This document shows positions 42,808 through 50,998 of a DNA stretch of 64,000 bases, piece after piece. The stretch is from Leifsonia aquatica (GTDB lineage: Bacteria > Actinomycetota > Actinomycetes > Actinomycetales > Microbacteriaceae). The stretch's first letter is position 1. The number at the start of each line of letters is the position of its first letter. The stretch spans positions 558,001 to 622,000 of the forward strand of contig NZ_JACHVP010000002.1 of NCBI RefSeq assembly GCF_014190775.1, in the 5' to 3' direction. Under the pieces are notes generated by a model. It had not been told where the DNA came from. It saw nothing but the letters and a program-made list of their open reading frames with translations, and searched no databases. A program made the translations under genes and the position numbers.

Positions 42808-43482
42808 GTGAACTCCGCCCTCCTGCGCATCCCGCGCCACTGGATCGTCTGGACCGTCGTGCTCTTCGCCGTGACGTTCGTGCTCGGTTTCGCAGCCAAG
42901 GCCGCTCCGGTGCTGCGGTTCGCCGGGCTCGACGACACGATCAACCGGGCGCATTCGCCGTTCGCCGATGGGATCGTGCTGGTGCTCGACGAGCTCGACC
43001 GGCCGGTCGTCGTCGCGGGGATCCTGGTGGTCGTCTTCGTCGTCCTGCTGTTCGTGCGCGGGTGGAGGCTCGCTCTCGGCGCCTGCGCCGTCACCGGTCT
43101 CGGCTGGCTCACCACGCTCGTCGTCAAGACGGTCGTCGCGCAGCCGCGCCCCACGACCGGCGGCCTCGTGCACACCCTCCATGTGAGTCCCGCGACGCTG
43201 AGCTACCCGAGCGGGCACGTCGTGTTCGCGACCGCTTTGGTGACTGCGCTGGTCATGGTCTGCCGGGGCCCCGCCTCCCGCGCGGTGGTCGTCGTGCTCG
43301 GCGTCGTCTTCGTGCTGGTGGTCGGCTGGTCGCGGCTGTACCTCGGCGTCCACTTCGCGACCGACGTCGTCGGCGCGGTGCTCAACGGGGTCGCCGGCGT
43401 CCTGCTGTTCGCGGGGCTGTGGAACCTCGCCGCGTCGCGCGTCTTCGCCGAACAGCGGGAGACGGCGCGCGTCACGGTCTGA
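42808..43482 (+). CDS. PAP2 family phosphatase
   Basis: The 224-residue product is a six-helix PAP2 lipid phosphatase with the three signature motifs: KTVVAQPRP, YPSGH and SRLYLGVHFATDV. Members dephosphorylate undecaprenyl pyrophosphate, phosphatidic acid or phosphatidylglycerol phosphate on the outer membrane face. The GTG at 42808 has GAAGGGA eight bases upstream. DedA and PAP2 proteins can both act in undecaprenyl-lipid recycling, which fits a common envelope-stress regulation by the neighbouring two-component system. Confidence 0.92.
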   Translation: MNSALLRIPRHWIVWTVVLFAVTFVLGFAAKAAPVLRFAGLDDTINRAHSPFADGIVLVLDELDRPVVVAGILVVVFVVLLFVRGWRLALGACAVTGLGWLTTLVVKTVVAQPRPTTGGLVHTLHVSPATLSYPSGHVVFATALVTALVMVCRGPASRAVVVVLGVVFVLVVGWSRLYLGVHFATDVVGAVLNGVAGVLLFAGLWNLAASRVFAEQRETARVTV

Positions 43483-43523
43483 GGTCCTCGACTGGCCCGA
43501 GCGACCGCTCTGGGCGAACTGGA

Positions 43524-44018
43524 TCAGGGGCCGAGGACACCGGTCGGCCACCCGTGGCGGCCGAAGTAGTCGCGAAGGCGTTCCAGCACCTCGCTGTCCG
43601 TGGCGTTGGGGTCCCTCAACCAGCGCCGACGGGCCATGTCGATGTGTTGTGCGTCGAGGAGGTGCCTTCGGTTGACCTCGTTGTGAAGGTCCTCATCCTC
43701 GGTCAGGAGGACATCGGCATGGCCCCAGAGCGCCGCGGCCACCACATGACGGTCCTACTCATTCACGTCCAGGCGGACCTCGATATCGACCGCGCCGGGC
43801 CATTCCACCAGAGCCTCAGGGAATGCCCCATTCATAGCCCCGAACAGGACGGCGCGGGCTTCGGCGTCCATACCGGCGGGAAGGTGTCGATCGACTTCCT
43901 CCAGCACGAGAGGGCTCCAGAGGATTTCGAACAGGTCGGCCTCGGCGAGGGTCAAGACGATGTCGCGCCAACGCCCCGGGACGAGGACGTTGGCGTCGAC
44001 GAACACTCGAAACGGCAC
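43524..44018 (-). pseudogene. PIN-domain toxin gene broken by an in-frame amber codon
   Basis: The two parts are in the same frame: residues 1-87 (VFVDANVL, with first acidic Asp, and LVLEEVDRHL) and, after a TAG at 43755-43757, the rest DRHVVAAALWGHADVLLTEDEDLHNEV with the third and fourth acidic residues. All four expected PIN residues are thus present but separated by the stop, so a full-length nuclease is not made unless the codon is suppressed or reads as a sequencing error. The GTG start is one base after the antitoxin stop. PIN toxins cleave RNA. Confidence 0.75.
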
Positions 44019-44019
44019 G

Positions 44020-44472
44020 TCAGAACGGGTCTCCGTCGTAGCCGCCGGTCTCGGCCGTCACCTCGGCGATCGCGTCGAGCTTGGCTCGACGCTCCCGCTT
44101 GGACTCCTCGAGGTAGCGGACGGTCTCGGTCAACGACACCCGGCGGTGCGTCCCGCGGAATTCGTAGTCGAGCTGTCCGTCGTCGATCAGATGGACCACG
44201 AACGACCGCGATACCCCGAGAAGGTCTGCGACCTGCGAGGTCGTCAGCAGAGTGCGCGCGGAGCCGATGACGACACTGTCGCCGTTCGCGAATCGTGTCA
44301 GTAGGTCCTGAACGGCGTCGACGACTTCGCTGGGAAGGGTGATGACCTCCTCGCCGACCAGGATCCGGGGAGGAATGACGGAGTCGTTCACTCGGGCCGC
44401 GGCTGACTTCAGCGCGCTCAACTCCGACGCATCCACGACCGCCTCTGTCGCGTGCGGGCTCAAGAGCGTCAT
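44020..44472 (-). CDS. Helix-turn-helix (excisionase-type) antitoxin
   Basis: The 150-residue product has a central DNA-binding domain of the excisionase/MerR-like kind (LLTTSQVADLLGVSRSFVVHLIDDGQL, in part, then FRGTHRRVSL) and a C-terminal arm (LEESKRERRAKLDAIAEVT) expected to bind the toxin. GGAGG lies five bases before the ATG at 44472. It precedes the PIN toxin gene by one base, the normal antitoxin-first order. Two CGCCATAA direct repeats (44522-44529 and 44531-44538) upstream are candidate binding sites. Confidence 0.8.
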   Translation of the reverse strand: MTLLSPHATEAVVDASELSALKSAAARVNDSVIPPRILVGEEVITLPSEVVDAVQDLLTRFANGDSVVIGSARTLLTTSQVADLLGVSRSFVVHLIDDGQLDYEFRGTHRRVSLTETVRYLEESKRERRAKLDAIAEVTAETGGYDGDPF

Positions 44473-44521
44473 CTCAACCTCCAACCGGTCCGACGTGAGA
44501 CACCAGAATAACCGACACTAC

Positions 44522-44538
44522 CGCCATAAACGCCATAA
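44522..44538. promoter_or_regulatory. CGCCATAA direct repeats upstream of the antitoxin gene
   Basis: CGCCATAA occurs twice, 9 bases apart, in an AT-rich gap 50 bases before the antitoxin start. This position fits an autoregulatory operator; the family is not established. Confidence 0.35.
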
Positions 44539-44548
44539 CTCACTTAAC

Positions 44549-45115
44549 TCATACCAAGTGCTGACGGTCGTCCCCAGAGGCCGGGCTGTCGATCCCCGCC
44601 TGCAGCCGCCGAATGGCGGGGCCGAGCACGCCCCGCGCGAGGAGGCCTGGGCCGAGGGGGCCCGCCGTGTCCTCCCCGAGCGGCGGCAGCTGTGCGAGGG
44701 CCACCCGCGCCTCCGGGGTCAGGCGGTCGAGTTGCCAGCGGATCTCGTCGTCCATCGCGTCGGGTCGGTCGGGGGCCGCGAGACCCGCGGCGTCGGCCGC
44801 GTAGGCGGCGGCGCCGAGCGCGTGCGCGCCCATGTGGGCGACGCCGGCGGCCTGCGCGGCGGAGCGGGCGGCGGCGATGGCGGCCCGTCCGGTCACGGCG
44901 TGCGCCGCATGGCCGGCGACGAATCGACGCCGGATCTCCCCGGCGGCGTCGAGTTCGCCGCGGGCGAAGGCGCGGGTGCGCGCGATCGCGTCGCGCGGCC
45001 GGTCGTCGTCCGGGGCCTCCGCCTCGAACAGCCCGAGTGCCCGCTCGGCGCAGTCCGCCGCCCAGGCGGCGACGATGCGCCGATCCTGCTCGCTCAACGA
45101 CTGCGAAGATGCCAC
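44549..45115 (-). CDS. Imm-5-like putative immunity protein
   Basis: The 188-residue product is all-helical: LSEQDRRIVAAWAADCAERALGLFE at the start, AIARTRAFARGELDAAGEIRRRF (in part), then Ala-rich helices with GHAAHAVTG, AHMGAHALGAAAYAADAAG and DEIRWQLDRLTPEAR. This matches the Imm-5-like family named as putative immunity proteins, found mostly in actinobacteria. No toxin gene lies next to it apart from the broken PIN system, so it may be an orphan or have another role. Start is the GTG at 45115. Confidence 0.7.
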   Translation of the reverse strand: MASSQSLSEQDRRIVAAWAADCAERALGLFEAEAPDDDRPRDAIARTRAFARGELDAAGEIRRRFVAGHAAHAVTGRAAIAAARSAAQAAGVAHMGAHALGAAAYAADAAGLAAPDRPDAMDDEIRWQLDRLTPEARVALAQLPPLGEDTAGPLGPGLLARGVLGPAIRRLQAGIDSPASGDDRQHLV

Positions 45116-45205
45116 CCGAGCACACTCTCATACCGCGTCCGCAGCGTGCACGTCATCCGCAGCTGGGCCCTCGATTCCCGGCGTAAGGTGCAGGGGAGGA
45201 GGCAC

Positions 45206-46174
45206 ATGATCGTCGACAATGCCGTGTACGTGAACGGCGAACGCACCCCGACGGTGTCGCTGGAGGACACCTGCGAGACCGTCCGCGACCGCGGAGGATT
45301 CGCCTGGATCGGCCTCTACCGGCCGACGGAGCAGGAGCTCGGCGCCGTCGCCACCGAGTTCGGCCTCCCATCGCTCGCCGTGGAGGACGCGCTCGCCGGC
45401 CACCAGCGGGCCAAGATCGAGAAGTACAGCAGCACCTCCTTCGTCGTGCTGCGCCCGGCGAACTACGTCGACGAGACCGAGAAGGTCGAGTTCGGCGAGG
45501 TCCACGTCTTCCTCGGCTCCGACTTCCTCATCACGGTCCGGCACTTCGACTCGCCCGACCTCGGCGCGGTCCGCCACCGGCTGGAGGCCGAACCCGAGCT
45601 CCTGGACCACGGGCCCATGGCCGCGCTCTACGGCATCCTCGACCAGGTCGTCGACGAGTACGCGCCGGTCATCGCCGGCCTGGAGAACGACATCGACGAG
45701 ATCGAGGACCAGCTCTTCAACGGCGACCGCGGCGTCTCGCGGCGCATCTACGAGCTGTCCACCGAGGTGATGATGTTCCAGCGAGCGGTCAACCCGCTCC
45801 GGGATGTGCTGCAGTCGTTGCGGGAGACCCTCGCCGCGGGAGGGGCGGACGACGTGCTCCTCGACGGGATCCGGGATGTGCAGGACCACGCCATCCGCGT
45901 CATCGAGCGGGCCGACGGCTTCCGGCAGATCCTCCAGAACGCCCTCACCGTGCACACGACCCTCGTCGGGCAGTCGCAGAACGACGAGGTCAAGAAGGTC
46001 TCCGGCTGGGCGGCCATCCTCTTCACACCGACCCTGGTCGCCTCGGTCTACGGCATGAACTTCCGCATCATGCCCGAACTGCACTGGGCGCTCGGCTACC
46101 CGTTCGCCATCCTGCTGATGCTGGCCATGGGCTTCGGCCTCTACGCGGTCTTCAAGCGCAAGAACTGGATCTGA
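45206..46174 (+). CDS. corA: CorA-type magnesium/cobalt transporter
   Basis: The 322-residue product is a CorA/MIT channel: a cytoplasmic alpha/beta domain, the long stalk helix (ALTVHTTLVGQSQNDEVKKV), two C-terminal membrane helices and the signature YGMNF loop between them, with KRKNWI at the end. GGAGG lies six bases before the ATG. It forms pentamers carrying Mg2+ and sometimes Co2+/Ni2+. It is followed by a strong terminator. Confidence 0.93.
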   Translation: MIVDNAVYVNGERTPTVSLEDTCETVRDRGGFAWIGLYRPTEQELGAVATEFGLPSLAVEDALAGHQRAKIEKYSSTSFVVLRPANYVDETEKVEFGEVHVFLGSDFLITVRHFDSPDLGAVRHRLEAEPELLDHGPMAALYGILDQVVDEYAPVIAGLENDIDEIEDQLFNGDRGVSRRIYELSTEVMMFQRAVNPLRDVLQSLRETLAAGGADDVLLDGIRDVQDHAIRVIERADGFRQILQNALTVHTTLVGQSQNDEVKKVSGWAAILFTPTLVASVYGMNFRIMPELHWALGYPFAILLMLAMGFGLYAVFKRKNWI

Positions 46175-46182
46175 CGACGGTG

Positions 46183-46214
46183 CTGCGGGCCGATCCCCCC
46201 GGATCGGCCCGCAG
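46183..46214 (+). terminator. Strong terminator after corA
   Basis: CTGCGGGCCGATCC (46183-46196) pairs perfectly with GGATCGGCCCGCAG (46201-46214) around CCCC, nine bases after the corA stop. Confidence 0.85.
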
Positions 46215-46403
46215 CCACTCGGCGATGCCCGGGCCGCGTGCGGCCCGACCCCCTGTCGCGGGCGTCGCGGGTGAGATCGGCGTCCCCCTGAACGTTTCGC
46301 TCTCATAGGGGAATGTCCGGATGGCGGCAGGGGTTCCCTCGCGCTGCATCCCGGGCGTGTCGCGCGTGCTCGTCGCGCCGGCCTCGGGAGTAGCGTCCTG
46401 ACC

Positions 46404-47165
46404 ATGAGCGCCTCCTCCGACGGCGAGGTCGTCGTCACCGACGGCCCGTCCTCCCGCTACTCGCGGCTGTACCACTGGGTGCTGGACCACCTCGCGAAGT
46501 TCCCCGGGCGGGTCACCGTCGTCACGTTCGTCGCGGGTGTGGTCGTGACGGTCGTCGTCGTGCTGCTCGGCGGCGACGGGAGCCCGACGTCGGTCGTCGG
46601 GCTGGTGGCGACCCTCTGGGCGCTCTTCTTCGGCGTCATGATCTACCTGCTCACCGCGCGCGACACGGACACCGTGCTGGAACAGATCGCCGACCTGCAC
46701 GAGCAGCTCTCCACGGCGCTGGCGTCGCCCGACGATGCGGGTGAGGGAGGCGACGGCACGCAGCCGTCGGAGGAGGCGCCGCCGACGACTCCCGCGCCGA
46801 CGACTCCCGCACCGCGCCTTCCCGCGCCGACGACTCCGGCGCCCGCCACGCCCGGACGCACCCGCCAACCGGGTGGACCGCGCGGCGAGACCCGCGTCCT
46901 GACCGGCGCGGCCGACATCGCCGCCGGCGTGCCGCCGGAGCTGCTCGCCGCGTGGACGTCGGCGACGGGCGGCGCCACCGCCGACCTCGCACGGGTCTGG
47001 ACCCGCGACCCCCGCTCGGAGCGTCAGTGGGTGTTCGAGGCGACGGACGGCGAGCGCTGGGTCGTCTTCAGCCGCGGTGCTCAGGGGGCGGGCGTCATCT
47101 CGCTCTCGCACCCGCCCACCGGGCAGCGCCGTCGCCCGGCGCGCGTGCAGCGGGGGAACCGCTAG
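46404..47165 (+). CDS. Membrane protein with Pro/Thr-rich linker, unknown function
   Basis: The 253-residue product has a soluble start, two membrane helices at about 37-57 and 65-83 (VTVVTFVAGVVVTVVVVLLG, VVGLVATLWALFFGVMIYLL), then a short coiled stretch (TVLEQIADLHEQLSTAL), a Thr/Pro-rich linker with repeats of APTTPAP, and a C-terminal soluble domain (RVWTRDPRSERQWVFEATDGERWVVFSRG). I do not recognise the family. It ends in a 4-base overlap with the convergent dGTPase gene. Confidence 0.75.
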   Translation: MSASSDGEVVVTDGPSSRYSRLYHWVLDHLAKFPGRVTVVTFVAGVVVTVVVVLLGGDGSPTSVVGLVATLWALFFGVMIYLLTARDTDTVLEQIADLHEQLSTALASPDDAGEGGDGTQPSEEAPPTTPAPTTPAPRLPAPTTPAPATPGRTRQPGGPRGETRVLTGAADIAAGVPPELLAAWTSATGGATADLARVWTRDPRSERQWVFEATDGERWVVFSRGAQGAGVISLSHPPTGQRRRPARVQRGNR

Positions 47166-48694
47166 ACGCGGTGCCCGAGCGACCAGATGCGGTCACCACG
47201 GCCCGACAGCGCGTCGGAGAGGTCGGCCGCCTGCGCGTCGGAGAGCGACGCCACGTAGTCGATCACGCCGCGGCCGCGGGCGAGGTCGTCGACGGGCCGC
47301 CAGGCGGCGATCGCACGGTAGCGCGCCTGGTCCATCGCGGAGTAGTCCTCACGGGCGAGTTCGATCAGCTCGCGCAGGCGCCGTGGCACCCGCTGCCGGT
47401 CGTGCTCGTCCTCCATCCATTCGATCAGCGAGCGGACCGTGCGGGAGATGACGGTGCTGAGCCCGCGCTGCTGGATGGCGAGATCGGGCCGGCTGAGCAC
47501 GAACTGCCGGTGCAGGAACTTGAGGATCTCGACCCGGTGCCAGGCGGCTGTGCCGAGGCTGATCGGACCGGTGCGCAGCGACTCCACCTGCGTGATGCCC
47601 ACCGAGTCGACGAACCCGCGGATCCAGCGGCCCGTGAAGGCGGCCAGCTCGCGCTCGAGCCCGAGCGAGCCGTCGAAGGGGCGGATGAGGAGCGCGTCGA
47701 CCAGCTCGGCGTTGACCGCCCAGACCGCGTCGTAGAAGGCGTCGTCCGTCGCGATCCAGGGATCGTCTCGGTCGATCTTGCGGCGCAGGCGCTCGAGGGC
47801 GGCGCCCGGCGCGTTGCTCGCGGCGAGGTCGCGGGCGTCCGCGATCGCCCAGGTCGGCACGGCGTCGAGCCAGCCGTGGAACTCGGCGGTGACCGACGCG
47901 TGGTCGAGGATCCCGGCCCGGTAGAAGTCGTCGATGTCGTGCACCGAGTAGGCGATGTCGTCGGCGATGTCCATGATCGCGCCCTCGACCGTCTGCCGCA
48001 GCGGCCGCGCCTCCACCTCCCGCCGCGCCTCGTCGAGGTCGGCCTCGTCGACGAAGTAGGTGGAGTACTTGAACACGTCGTAGTCGGCGCCGGCCCGATG
48101 GATGCCGCGCGGCACCCCGTCCGCGTGGTGCAGCTCGCGCGCGTCCACCCGCGGCGACCACGGGTACTTCGCGATGGCGGCGCGCGTGGCGGCGGTGAGG
48201 TCGAGCCCGCTCGGGGCGTGCTCCACCACGTCGAGCGACGCGATGATCCGGTAGGTCTGCGCGTTGCCCTCGAAGCCGTCCGTCAGCCCGAGCTCGTCGC
48301 GCGCGATGCGGTTCAGCACGGACTCGCCGAGGTGCCCGAACGGTGGATGCCCGAGGTCGTGCGCGTTCGCGGCGGCCTCCACGACGGTCGGGTCGCAGGG
48401 TCCGGCGGCGCTCGTCCCGATGCCGTCGGCGATGGAGCGAGCGACCGACGCGACCTTCAGCGTGTGGGTGAGCCTGTTGTGCACCGGTGCCCCGGCCGTC
48501 GACGGCGACACCACCTGCGTGACGGCCGACAGCCGCGAGAAGTACGGCGAGAACTGCACCCGCTCGAGGTCGACGATGAAGGGGCTCTGCTCGGGCTCGG
48601 CATCGCGCTCGGCGAACCGGCGGGTCTCTCTGGGCACGGCGTATCCGATCTGTGGTCTTCCCGTAGATGTACCACGATCCGACGAGGGGCGCAT
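47162..48694 (-). CDS. dgt: Deoxyguanosinetriphosphate triphosphohydrolase-like protein
   Basis: The 510-residue product has the HD-domain arrangement of dNTPases: RLTHTLKV, metal-binding AHDLGHPPFGH, and later DIADDIAYSVHDIDDF with the second metal ligand Asp. It hydrolyses dNTPs to nucleoside and triphosphate and helps control nucleotide pools. It is long compared with many Dgt proteins (about 430-500). The ATG at 48694 is used; a GTG at the VPRETRRFAERD segment is an alternative. It stands alone, convergent with the membrane protein gene. Confidence 0.9.
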   Translation of the reverse strand: MRPSSDRGTSTGRPQIGYAVPRETRRFAERDAEPEQSPFIVDLERVQFSPYFSRLSAVTQVVSPSTAGAPVHNRLTHTLKVASVARSIADGIGTSAAGPCDPTVVEAAANAHDLGHPPFGHLGESVLNRIARDELGLTDGFEGNAQTYRIIASLDVVEHAPSGLDLTAATRAAIAKYPWSPRVDARELHHADGVPRGIHRAGADYDVFKYSTYFVDEADLDEARREVEARPLRQTVEGAIMDIADDIAYSVHDIDDFYRAGILDHASVTAEFHGWLDAVPTWAIADARDLAASNAPGAALERLRRKIDRDDPWIATDDAFYDAVWAVNAELVDALLIRPFDGSLGLERELAAFTGRWIRGFVDSVGITQVESLRTGPISLGTAAWHRVEILKFLHRQFVLSRPDLAIQQRGLSTVISRTVRSLIEWMEDEHDRQRVPRRLRELIELAREDYSAMDQARYRAIAAWRPVDDLARGRGVIDYVASLSDAQAADLSDALSGRGDRIWSLGHRV

Positions 48695-48771
48695 CGGGAG
48701 CCGTCGGTCGGGACGCGACAGCCGCCCGGCTCCGGCACTAGCCTGAGGGCACCCTCAGATCGGAGGATCCC

Positions 48772-48951
48772 ATGGAACAGGCGCGACGGCGTTCGGTCCT
48801 CGTCCGCATCGGACGGGTGGTCGGAGCCGTGATCAGCCGCATCGTCGGAGCGCTCATGATCGTGGGCAGCTCGCTCGGCGATGCCCGCGGCGCCGGCGAT
48901 CCGCAGGCCAGGAAGGGCTACGAGCCGCCTCCGCCCGAGTACCGTCCCTGA
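48772..48951 (+). CDS. 59-aa membrane-associated hypothetical protein
   Basis: GGAGG lies five bases before the ATG, a strong site. The product is a basic start (MEQARRRSVLVRIG), one amphipathic/hydrophobic stretch (VVGAVISRIVGALMIVG), a short DARGAGDPQARKGY segment and a proline-rich end PPPPEYRP. It looks like a small membrane peptide. Nothing recognised. It lies between dgt and a convergent SDR gene. Confidence 0.65.
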   Translation: MEQARRRSVLVRIGRVVGAVISRIVGALMIVGSSLGDARGAGDPQARKGYEPPPPEYRP

Positions 48952-48998
48952 GCGACGGAGCGAAGGCAGGACTCGCGACGCCCGCGGCCGCTGCGCGG

Positions 48999-49787
48999 TC
49001 AGCGCGCCGTCCAGCCTCCGTCGATCGCGAGGGTCTGGCCGGTGACGAGGGAGGCCGCGGGCGACGCCAGGAACGCCACCGCACCCGACACCTCGGCGGG
49101 CACCCCGATGCGGTGCAGGGCGGCGATCCGGTCGATCGTGTCGGCGCGGAAGGCGTCGTCCGAGAGAGCCGCAGCGGTCCCGTCCGTCTCGATGAAGGTC
49201 GGCGCGACGGCGTTGACGCGGATGCCGTACTCGCCCCACTCGACCGCCAGGCAACGGGTGAGGTGGACGACCGCGGCTTTGGCGGCGCAGTAGGACGCCT
49301 CGCCGGGAAGAGCGACGAGCCCGGCCTGCGAGGCGACGTTCACAATCGCTCCCCCACCGTTCGCCAGCATGCTCTTCGCGACGTGCTGGGAGAGGAAGAA
49401 GGTCGACCGGGTGTTGAGCTGCCAGACGCGGTCGAAGTCCTCCTCGGTGATCTCGAGGGCGGGGGCGTCGACACCACCGCCGGCGTTGTTGACCAGGATG
49501 TCGAACGGTCCGAACTCCGCGGTGGCCGCATCGATGGCGGCGCGGCTCGCGGCAAGGTCGAGGACGTCCAGGCGGATCGCCGCCGCGCGCACCCCGAAGG
49601 CGGTGAGCTCGTCGACGAGCCCCGCGGACCCGTCCGGGTCGCGCACGCCGATCACGACATCCGCCCCCTGCCCCGCGAGCTCGAGCGCGATCTCCCGGCC
49701 GAGGCCGCGGCTCGCAGCCGTGACGAGGGCGCGCGAGCCGGTCAGATCGAAGGGGGTGCGGGTCGTGGAGGCCGAAACGAAGCTCAT
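48999..49787 (-). CDS. SDR family oxidoreductase (FabG-like)
   Basis: The 262-residue product has the classical SDR motifs: TAASRGLGREIA for the cofactor (the second base is a TxxxGxG variant), NNAGGG, catalytic Ser in VASQAG, YCAAKAA and TGQTLAIDGG near the C-terminus. Substrate unknown. It stands next to the divergent DUF5684 gene. The usual length (about 250) is kept. Confidence 0.88.
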   Translation of the reverse strand: MSFVSASTTRTPFDLTGSRALVTAASRGLGREIALELAGQGADVVIGVRDPDGSAGLVDELTAFGVRAAAIRLDVLDLAASRAAIDAATAEFGPFDILVNNAGGGVDAPALEITEEDFDRVWQLNTRSTFFLSQHVAKSMLANGGGAIVNVASQAGLVALPGEASYCAAKAAVVHLTRCLAVEWGEYGIRVNAVAPTFIETDGTAAALSDDAFRADTIDRIAALHRIGVPAEVSGAVAFLASPAASLVTGQTLAIDGGWTAR

Positions 49788-49858
49788 GCTGCGACCATAC
49801 TTCGCGGCATACTGGTCGCGAGTGCGCGCACGGGGCGCGCCCGGGTTGGGGGAACACG

Positions 49859-50308
49859 GTGGATGCGTCGACGACGGCGGACATGACGATGGCGTACTCG
49901 TGGTCGGCGGTGAGCGGCCTCGTCGCCTACCTCTTCTACGGCTTCGCGCTGATGGGGATCTTCCGCAAGGCGGGCCTGAAGGCGTGGCCCGCGTGGGTGC
50001 CGCTTTTCAACATGTGGAGGCTGCTGCAGCTGGGCGGCCAGCGCGGCTGGCTGGTGCTCATCGGGTTGATCCCGATCGTCGGCACGCTGATCTACCTGGT
50101 GTTCCTCATCATCGCCGGGGTCAGGATCCAGACCGGCTTCGGCAAGCCCGGTGTCTTCTACCTGCTCGCGATCCTCCTCACGCCGGTCTGGTACGGGATC
50201 CTCGCCTGGGACGGCTCGCGCTGGAACCCGAAGCACACGCCGATCGTGCCGCCGTCCGGCTACGCGGCGCCGGCCTCCCCGAGCGCGCCCACGGCGCCCG
50301 CGGTCTGA
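49859..50308 (+). CDS. DUF5684-type small membrane protein
   Basis: The 149-residue product has three to four membrane helices (AVSGLVAYLFYGFALMGIF, WLVLIGLIPIVGTLIYLVFLI, VFYLLAILLTPVWYGILAW) with a conserved AGLKAWPAWVPLFNMWRLLQLGG loop (in part), and a Pro/Ala-rich tail. This pattern matches the DUF5684 membrane proteins, function unknown. The GTG at 49859 follows a G-rich site. The DUF998 gene starts seven bases after its stop, so they share a transcript. Confidence 0.75.
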   Translation: MDASTTADMTMAYSWSAVSGLVAYLFYGFALMGIFRKAGLKAWPAWVPLFNMWRLLQLGGQRGWLVLIGLIPIVGTLIYLVFLIIAGVRIQTGFGKPGVFYLLAILLTPVWYGILAWDGSRWNPKHTPIVPPSGYAAPASPSAPTAPAV

Positions 50309-50315
50309 GGCGGCG

Positions 50316-50912
50316 GTGCTCGCCGTCCTCTGCGTCGTCGCGCTCGCCGCAGTCGCGGTCACGCTCGGCGCCCTCGTGGTCCTGCACCTCGCCCCGAGCG
50401 GGCTGTCGCCCCTGCGCGATCCGGTCAGTGCGTACGGGATCTCGCGCTTCAGCCTCCTCTACCGCGCGCAGACCCTGGGCACGGCCGTCTCCGCGGCTGC
50501 GCTCGCCGTCGCGCTGCCCGTCGCCGGGGTCGGCGCAGTGACGGCCGCGGTGATCGCGCTCATCGTGCTGGCCGTGACGCGCGGCGTCATCAGCTGGGTG
50601 CCGATGGATGCGGAAGGGGCGCCTCGCACCTCCACCGGCCGCACCCACAACCTGCTCGCGTTCGGCGCGTTCGCCGCGGCCTCGGTCGGCGGCTTCATGG
50701 TCGGGATCGCGTTCGGCTCCACCGGCGGCCTCGCCGTGGCCGCACCGCTCGCGACGACGTTCGGCTGGATCATGTCGGTGGCGAGCGCGCTCACCATCCT
50801 CGCGTCCCTGATCGGCGCTCTGCGTCCGATCTTCGGCCTCGCCGAGCGTCTCATCTATGTCGGGATGCTCGCCTGGCTCGCCACTACGGCTGTCGCCCTG
50901 ATGGGTCGCTGA
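50316..50912 (+). CDS. DUF998 family membrane protein
   Basis: The 198-residue product has about six membrane helices with the DUF998 signature DPVSAYGI after the first helix and GRTHNLLAFGAFA (a conserved His) in the middle. Function is unknown. The start is taken as the GTG at 50316 with a GAGG site, seven bases after the previous stop. Confidence 0.82.
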   Translation: MLAVLCVVALAAVAVTLGALVVLHLAPSGLSPLRDPVSAYGISRFSLLYRAQTLGTAVSAAALAVALPVAGVGAVTAAVIALIVLAVTRGVISWVPMDAEGAPRTSTGRTHNLLAFGAFAAASVGGFMVGIAFGSTGGLAVAAPLATTFGWIMSVASALTILASLIGALRPIFGLAERLIYVGMLAWLATTAVALMGR

Positions 50913-50998
50913 CGGCGACCAGTGACCGGGAGAACGATGCGCGAACTTGACGATTGCGGAGCCGACCGCCACGCTCTAGTCATGAGCCGTGAGCTGCC

